Shown here: in pieces, positions 61,384 to 64,000 of the stretch
Numbering within the stretch: the first letter of the stretch is position 1
Layout of the letters: every line of letters begins with the position of its first letter
Source of the DNA: an uncultured Clostridia bacterium
Lineage (GTDB): Bacteria; Bacillota; Clostridia; Christensenellales; UBA1242
Length of the DNA stretch: 64,000 nt
NCBI GenBank assembly: GCA_934793215.1
Contig: CAKVOP010000001.1
Span: forward strand, 304,235-368,234
Direction: 5' to 3'
Made by a program: the position numbers and the translations under genes
The notes under the pieces: model-generated
Database searches by the model: none
The model's input: the letters and a program-made list of their open reading frames with translations, nothing else
Told to the model about the DNA's origin: nothing

Positions 61384-62052
61384 ATGCTAAATATAGCTAT
61401 TGATGGCTTTTCTGGGGCAGGGAAAAGTACAGTTGCTGACCAAATCGCTGAAAAACTAAATATAAAAAAGTTTGACACGGGGTCAATGTATAGAGGGCTT
61501 GCTTGTGAATACTTGGCTCAATCTTTGCCAGAACCAAACGAGCAAATTATTGAAAATTTTATTAGCTCTGTCAGCGTTGAAATCTTTTTCGAAGGTAACA
61601 AACAACATGTTGTTGTCAATGGCACTGACTATACACAGCATCTTCGGGAAGAAAAAATAGGTTATTATTCTTCATTAATATCTCCATTCCCACATTTAAG
61701 ACAAAAGGTATTATCAATCCAACGCACATTTGCATCGCAAAATGATTGTGTTATGGAAGGAAGAGACATAGGAAGTGTGGTCTTGCCAAATGCAAGTGTT
61801 AAATTTTTTCTAACTGCTTCTCTTGAAAAACGAACACAAAGGCGACTTAAACAATTGCAAGAAATGGGACTTGATGGAAACTATGAAGAAATTTATGCAA
61901 GCCTTAAAGTGAGAGACCAAAATGATTTATCTCGTAAGATTGCACCATTAATAAAAGTAGATGATGCCATTGAAATAGATGCGAGCGAGAAGACTATTGA
62001 TGAGGTCGTCGATGAATGTCTAAAAATTATATATGAAAAAACAGGAAAGTAA
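61384..62052 (+). CDS. cmk: cytidylate kinase
   Basis: This 222-residue kinase phosphorylates CMP and dCMP. IAIDGFSGAGKST is the P-loop at the N-terminus. DTGSMYRGLA, MEGRDIGSVVLPNA and the RKIAPL element are all present. Of two adjacent ATG codons, the second is 7 nt from GGAGG and is preferred. Cotranscription with the upstream GNAT-like gene is likely. In many Clostridia cmk is beside plsC; here they are separated by several kb. Confidence 0.95.
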   Translation: MLNIAIDGFSGAGKSTVADQIAEKLNIKKFDTGSMYRGLACEYLAQSLPEPNEQIIENFISSVSVEIFFEGNKQHVVVNGTDYTQHLREEKIGYYSSLISPFPHLRQKVLSIQRTFASQNDCVMEGRDIGSVVLPNASVKFFLTASLEKRTQRRLKQLQEMGLDGNYEEIYASLKVRDQNDLSRKIAPLIKVDDAIEIDASEKTIDEVVDECLKIIYEKTGK

Positions 62053-62117
62053 TTTTACATTTCAGTCAAAGGTTTATCAATGATGTTTATTAGAAGCATT
62101 TGATATGCTTTTCTGTA

Positions 62118-62146
62118 TTGACAATAGCACTTTTGGGTGCTATTAT
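62118..62146 (+). promoter_or_regulatory. promoter with a hairpin/operator between -35 and -10
   Basis: A consensus TTGACA, a 17-bp spacer and TATTAT preceded by TGC form a strong promoter. The 8-bp inverted repeat AATAGCAC/GTGCTATT (62123-62130, 62137-62144) with a 6-nt loop overlaps the last base of the -35 box and the first four of the -10 box, and a T-rich tract follows. As RNA it resembles a terminator for cmk; as DNA it has the position of a repressor operator. Confidence 0.7.
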
Positions 62147-62163
62147 TTTTATGGGAGAAATCA

Positions 62164-63759
62164 ATGTCAAAACAAAAGAAATTTGATGAGACGACCCAGT
62201 CTTATATATGGTTAGAAACTGATGAAGAACAGGAATGTCCGCTTTGCACAAAAAAAGATTATAAGCGAATCTTCCAAAATAAAGATGCTCTTCAAGTTGA
62301 TTTTATAAATAAACTTCAAACTGATAAAGTAAATAAAGCCGAAATGGCTGAATTTTTGGTTTCACTTATGTGTGAGTTTGTGGGGCAAAATGGCATTAAG
62401 TATTTTGAACTTCCTTCTTTACAAATTGTCGATTTAGATATAGGTAATGGCTATTACGACAGCGAAAATAATGTTATTTTAATATCGTCGAGTTATTTTG
62501 AAGAATTTAATAAGTTTGCCTGTCCTTCACTTGTTTTTCTCAAACTTGTCGATACTTTGGGACATGAAATGACTCATTTTAAACAATTTTATGCCTTAAT
62601 ACAAAGGCTTCAAAAAGACCATACGGCAGACATAGAAAATAACGAGTTTTTTACGCAAGATGATGAAATTTTTGACGAGTGGACGTTAAAGGCGATAAGA
62701 GCAACACTTGACAATGAAACATCAAAGAAAATAAGAAACACAAGTTATAGAAGTCTTGAAGTTTCCCTTAACTATAATAAATATTATCTTGCTTTATGCG
62801 AAAAACAAGCACGAAATGGAGGAAGAGCATTCCAAAATAAAATGATGGATAAGTGGGAAAATTCTCACATAATCAAAAATACAATGTGGTTGCGTGCTCA
62901 AAAATTGCATAAAAAAGGCTTTCTTGAGAAAGCTGATAAATCATATATGAAAAATGCTATAAAATATGACCGTGCGGTTACTAGTAAATTCTTTTTGCTT
63001 GTCCCTCATCTTGAAATGCTTAAACGAAACACAGATAAGTTTCATTTTCGACAACATGTTATGACAAAAGCAATCAAAGCACTGAAAGCCATGTCAAAAA
63101 CAGACCTTGTCAAAGCTTATTGGCAAGCGGTGAGAGATGGGAATGATGTTATGTTGCCATTCTTTGTGGATATCATGGCAGAAAGATTGCCTGTCAAGGC
63201 TCTTGAAAAAATTATGGATAAGACTATGAAAATTATGACAAAGCCAAACGCAAGTAAATCTTTTGAAAAAACAATCGCGTATCTTAACATTTTGTTACGT
63301 TGGCCTGACTATGACTCGACAGAGATTGCAACATTTTTATATAGAGCAATAGAGAATAGAAATGGTGATTGCGTCGAACTCTTCTTTAAGGCTTGTCAAA
63401 GAAAAGATTTTGCTAAAAAAACTGCGTCACATTTATCCCACCATCTTATGGACATTTATGAACGTTCTGTTGACACAATAGAGAGGTTGTCTCCAAAACT
63501 GGAAGAATTGGAAGGTGAGTATACAGTAACTCCAAGAATGAAGCAATATCGAGAAGATTTTGAATTTTTGGCAAACATTTGCAAAATAATTCTGCCATTT
63601 CTTACAAAGGGTGATTGCTCGTATGTCGAATTTTCACGCTTTCAATTGATATTCGATAAGCATTTAAAACTTCTTAATAGAGTCGTAAAATGTGCGAATG
63701 ACAATGCAGAATATGACGGAGATGATGAAGATTATGAAGATGAAGAATTTGAGGCCTAA
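62164..63759 (+). CDS. zincin-like protein with HEMTH motif, family unknown
   Basis: I do not recognise this 531-residue soluble protein. A CPLC pair lies at residues 25-28. Residues 110-140 contain VDTLGHEMTHFKQF, with HEMTH at 134-138, an HExxH zinc-protease motif inside a helix; the next acidic ligand is not obvious, though DEIFDEW lies ~30 residues later. After residue ~190 the chain is a long helical region with degenerate repeats, like ARM/TPR arrays. The end is poly-acidic (DGDDEDYEDEEFEA). No signal peptide is seen, so it acts in the cytoplasm. GGGAG precedes the ATG. Confidence 0.78.
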   Translation: MSKQKKFDETTQSYIWLETDEEQECPLCTKKDYKRIFQNKDALQVDFINKLQTDKVNKAEMAEFLVSLMCEFVGQNGIKYFELPSLQIVDLDIGNGYYDSENNVILISSSYFEEFNKFACPSLVFLKLVDTLGHEMTHFKQFYALIQRLQKDHTADIENNEFFTQDDEIFDEWTLKAIRATLDNETSKKIRNTSYRSLEVSLNYNKYYLALCEKQARNGGRAFQNKMMDKWENSHIIKNTMWLRAQKLHKKGFLEKADKSYMKNAIKYDRAVTSKFFLLVPHLEMLKRNTDKFHFRQHVMTKAIKALKAMSKTDLVKAYWQAVRDGNDVMLPFFVDIMAERLPVKALEKIMDKTMKIMTKPNASKSFEKTIAYLNILLRWPDYDSTEIATFLYRAIENRNGDCVELFFKACQRKDFAKKTASHLSHHLMDIYERSVDTIERLSPKLEELEGEYTVTPRMKQYREDFEFLANICKIILPFLTKGDCSYVEFSRFQLIFDKHLKLLNRVVKCANDNAEYDGDDEDYEDEEFEA

Positions 63760-63776
63760 AAGGTCTCATTTTTCTT
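63751..63776 (+). terminator. terminator overlapping the stop codon
   Basis: GAGGCCT and AGGTCTC pair over 7 bp (one G-U) around a 3-nt loop and are followed by T-rich sequence. The stop codon of the zincin-like gene lies in the loop and arm. Confidence 0.72.
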
Positions 63777-64000
63777 TTTATTACGAAAGATATTTTAACG
63801 ATTGATTAAAATTTTATGATGCAATAGAGAGAAAAGGTTTTTAAATAAGATTTATAAAAAAGGAATGGATAAATAGAACTTCCCCTTAAAAAGAGTTAAA
63901 GAGTGGTTAAGGGGGAGGGGGAATGTAGTTAGGACAATAGCAAAAAGGAGGATATAACCACCACGGGTGCTAGCGTATCGCGGAATATATGAAAAAAGAC
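63777..64000. other. noncoding end of window, unexplained structure
   Basis: No gene is seen. CTTCCCCTTAA (63879-63889) and TTAAGGGGGAG (63907-63917) form an 11-bp stem with one G-U pair around a 17-nt loop, without a T-run. Further on, AGGAGG is present without a start codon at a suitable distance, followed by a GC-richer stretch (CACCACGGGTGCTAGCG and onward) containing a CACC/GGTG mini-hairpin. The feature runs off the window. Confidence 0.4.

Noticed and set aside
63879..64000. T-box or known riboswitch at the window end (GGGTGCTAGCG resembles part of the T-box antiterminator)
   Set aside because: The T-box core AGGGTGGNACCGCG is not matched, and no specifier stem or terminator can be seen within the window.

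Overview
This window looks like chromosome of an AT-rich, Gram-positive, anaerobic Clostridia-like bacterium, probably from an uncultured gut or rumen lineage. The evidence is RNase J, the McsB-ClpC protein-arginine kinase/unfoldase pair, long-form HPF, the ytfI-ytfJ and gpr sporulation genes, RlmH, TrmR-like and GreA proteins, a 2x[4Fe-4S] ferredoxin, clean Shine-Dalgarno sites and TGA used as a stop. The lineage is inferred from gene content only. I see no insertion sequence, prophage, CRISPR array or integrase. The region is mostly core chromosome with several large, lineage-specific cell-envelope genes.

Layout. 0.1-2.1 kb: groES-groEL. 2.4-7.8 kb: an SDR enzyme, a SHOCT-domain membrane protein and a secreted M6-like metalloprotease with alternating Ig-like modules. 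7.9-18.6 kb: translation and RNA functions (tadA, rlmH, greA, rnj, trmR-like, tsaE-tsaB) mixed with membrane proteins (two CPBP proteases, DUF378, PAP2) and a zinc-ribbon protein with a poly-acidic tail. 19-22.4 kb: a 1,129-residue surface protein with a cytoplasmic coiled-coil tail. 22.5-28.9 kb: two half-size TauE/SafE proteins, a small ferredoxin, a degenerate Ppx/GppA protein, a membrane-anchored trypsin-like protease, an MreB-like protein and MinD-MinE. 29-37.3 kb: a two-gene operon encoding a membrane protein and a 2,388-residue protein that contains a near-perfect 1.73 kb internal duplication.

37.6-50.8 kb: an unknown protein, rplM-rpsI, trxB, degV, dinB, a divergent amidohydrolase-like protein, tex, a 57-residue McsA-like protein with mcsB-clpC, hpf and rpsT. 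50.9-57.4 kb: a compact run, gpr-ytfI-ytfJ-dac-rluB-HI0933-plsC-S1 protein, with overlapping or abutting genes linking sporulation, wall maturation and lipid synthesis. 57.5-64 kb: tRNA-Thr(CGU), two GNAT-like proteins, a GDSL esterase with a surface repeat, cmk and an orphan zincin-like protein.

The most notable signals are regulatory and architectural. Four envelope genes have a -10 box ending exactly 6 nt before the start codon, which predicts leaderless mRNAs. Two promoters (rplM and the zincin-like gene) are interleaved with terminator hairpins so that upstream transcripts should stop while the promoter's own transcripts escape. The ferredoxin ribosome-binding site forms one arm of a hairpin followed directly by a U-tract. 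The giant protein operon has a predicted ~200 nt 5' leader. No complete new defence or mobile system is evident. The best candidate for undescribed biology is the envelope system made of the giant repeat protein, its membrane partner and the other modular surface proteins.
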